A stretch of 64,000 nucleotides of DNA from Antilocapra americana (lineage: Eukaryota > Chordata > Mammalia > Artiodactyla > Antilocapridae), in NCBI GenBank assembly GCA_007570785.1, contig ML661799.1:1091598-1155597 (forward strand), given 5' to 3'. The notes under the pieces are model-generated. The model worked only from the letters and a program-made list of their open reading frames with translations, was not told where the DNA came from and searched no databases. How positions within the stretch are numbered: position 1 is the stretch's first letter; each line of letters starts with the position of its first letter. Both the position numbers and the translations under genes were made by a program. This document shows, in pieces, positions 62,965 through 64,000 of the stretch.

Positions 62965-63370
62965 TAGCTGTAATAGTTATAATCTACTGAGCAGTTATAA
63001 GCCAGACAACAGACACAGTTTAGCACTTGATACTAAAGAATCTGTCTGCAGTGCAGGAGACCGGGTTCAATCTCTGGGTCAGGAAGATCCCCTGGAGAAG
63101 GGAATGGCAACCCACTCCAGTATTCTTGCCTGGAGAATCCCACGGACAGAGAAGCCTGGTGGGCTATAGTCTGTGGGGTCGCAAAGAGTTGGACATGACT
63201 GAGCGACTAACACTTTCACCTCTCACTTTTTCACACATTACGTTATTTAAACTTCAAGATCTTTCTGTTTTTAAAGGTGAGGCAAGTAATACATTCAAGG
63301 TCAGACAGCTGGGAAGTGGCAGGTCTGGGTTGAAAACCAGATGTGTGTGCTCCAGAGCCTGACCTTTTAT
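62965..63370 (-). mobile_element. MIR SINE split by a Bov-tA
   Basis: 'gtaatagttataatctactg' and 'cacagtttagcactt' before, and 'acattacgttatttaaactt', 'aaggtgaggcaagtaataca', 'agctgggaagtggcaggtct' after the SINE, in antisense MIR order. Confidence 0.65.
63028..63215 (+). mobile_element. Bov-tA SINE, 5'-truncated
   Basis: Forward Bov-tA lacking the first 20 bases of the tRNA-like head. It starts near 'gatactaaagaatctgtctg' and ends 'gactgagcgactaacac'. 'tagcactt' / 'taacactt' at the edges may be a target duplication with one mismatch. Confidence 0.92.
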
Positions 63371-63799
63371 TACCTGCACAGGTGGTAAAGGCCCAGGGAG
63401 AGCCCTGGTGGAACCTGGGAAGCCAGCCAGTCTACTCACCTTGTTCTCCCAAAGAGAAAACTGAGTGGGGAAGGGGCTTGGCCAGCCAGGCAAGACTGGG
63501 ACAAGGCCCAGTCCTCCTCACACTTGGCTTTCCCTCTGCTGCTCTAGGAGGAAGGTGCCCTGGAAACAGAAGCGGCCTCTCTGAATCCCGTTCATCACTG
63601 GGGGCTGATGCAGGCAGCGATGCTCGGCTCACCACTGGATCACCACCCTGGCCAAAAACAGTGTTCGCTCTAATTCTTGAGAGCTGACCTGCTTTAGGAA
63701 GTGTTCCGTCTAGAAAATGCCTGGTCTCCTCCCCATCCATCCCCTCTCTTCTAAACATGCATCTCCCTTCATTCCATTTATACTTCCTCAAAAGCAACA
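63371..63799. other. Unique sequence, nothing recognised
   Basis: No nameable repeat. Plus (114 codons) and minus (122 codons) frames overlap and show no domain. Confidence 0.4.
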
Positions 63800-64000
63800 A
63801 ATAGCATTTAGTGAGTACTAACTGTAGCTTGGTTATTACACTAAGTGCTTTATGTCTATTTTCCTATTTAATTGTCACAATACCTCTTTGGGATGGAAAC
63901 TATCATTATCTCCCCATTTTCCTCTAAGGGCTCTGAGGCCCAGAGAGGTTAGGTGATGCACTCAGTCACACAGCTAGTGATGCTAGCGCAGAGACCCACG
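63800..64000 (-). mobile_element. MIR SINE, cut by the window edge
   Basis: 'agcatttagtgagtactaac', 'cactaagtgctttatgtcta', 'ccccattttcctctaagggc', 'cccagagaggttaggtgatg', 'cacacagctagtgatgctag' are in antisense MIR order to the last base of the window. Confidence 0.78.

Noticed and set aside
1..64000. CRISPR arrays, operons, bacterial-type promoters or a phage/plasmid system
   Set aside because: The window is ruminant nuclear DNA. The only spaced direct repeats are target-site duplications of retroposons and simple repeats.

Overview
The window is nuclear DNA from a ruminant, probably a bovid. It carries ruminant-lineage repeats throughout: a 1.9 kb BovB (RTE-type) LINE, several short BovB 3' ends, about 25 Bov-tA SINEs, a Bov-A2 dimer, Bov-A monomers and two CHR-type SINEs. 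Underneath lie old mammalian repeats: about 25 MIR remnants, many L2 pieces, an L3/CR1 remnant, MER5-type hAT DNA elements, a MaLR-type LTR, L1 fragments and a probable Tigger remnant. I see no gene exon, rRNA, tRNA gene or CRISPR array that I can support. The longest open reading frames (about 215, 198 and 197 codons) are isolated and lack recognisable domains. The window reads as intergenic or deep intronic sequence.

Layout. 1-5.6 kb is dense with repeats: a possible Tigger remnant, an L2 opened by a SINE, and a MIR split by two SINEs. 5.6-10.1 kb is mostly unique, with a CHR SINE and one candidate conserved element near 6.3 kb. 10.1-13.6 kb holds nested insertions, including SINE within L1 within MIR. 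13.6-16.9 kb is largely unique and partly GC-rich. 16.9-27.6 kb is a mosaic of MIR, L2, L3/CR1 and MER5 remnants with young SINEs; one L2 runs about 1.75 kb. 28-31 kb has a purine tract, MIRs and SINEs. 31.0-32.9 kb is the BovB LINE, bounded by a perfect 12-bp target duplication. 33-46 kb alternates unique sequence with Bov-tA, MIR, L2 and a MLT1-like LTR. 46.5-51.1 kb is a decayed L1 of about 4 kb with ORF1-like and ORF2-like parts. 51-64 kb returns to the SINE/MIR/L2 mosaic, with an unexplained 83-bp duplication (59.0 and 60.2 kb) and an A/T-rich candidate conserved element near 62.7 kb.

No genes work together here. The informative biology is the insertion history, readable from target-site duplications, and a few unique A/T-rich blocks that could be regulatory. 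Family names come from recognising consensus-like sequence by eye. Boundaries are good to a few bases where a target duplication is stated, and to tens of bases elsewhere, especially for MIR and L2.
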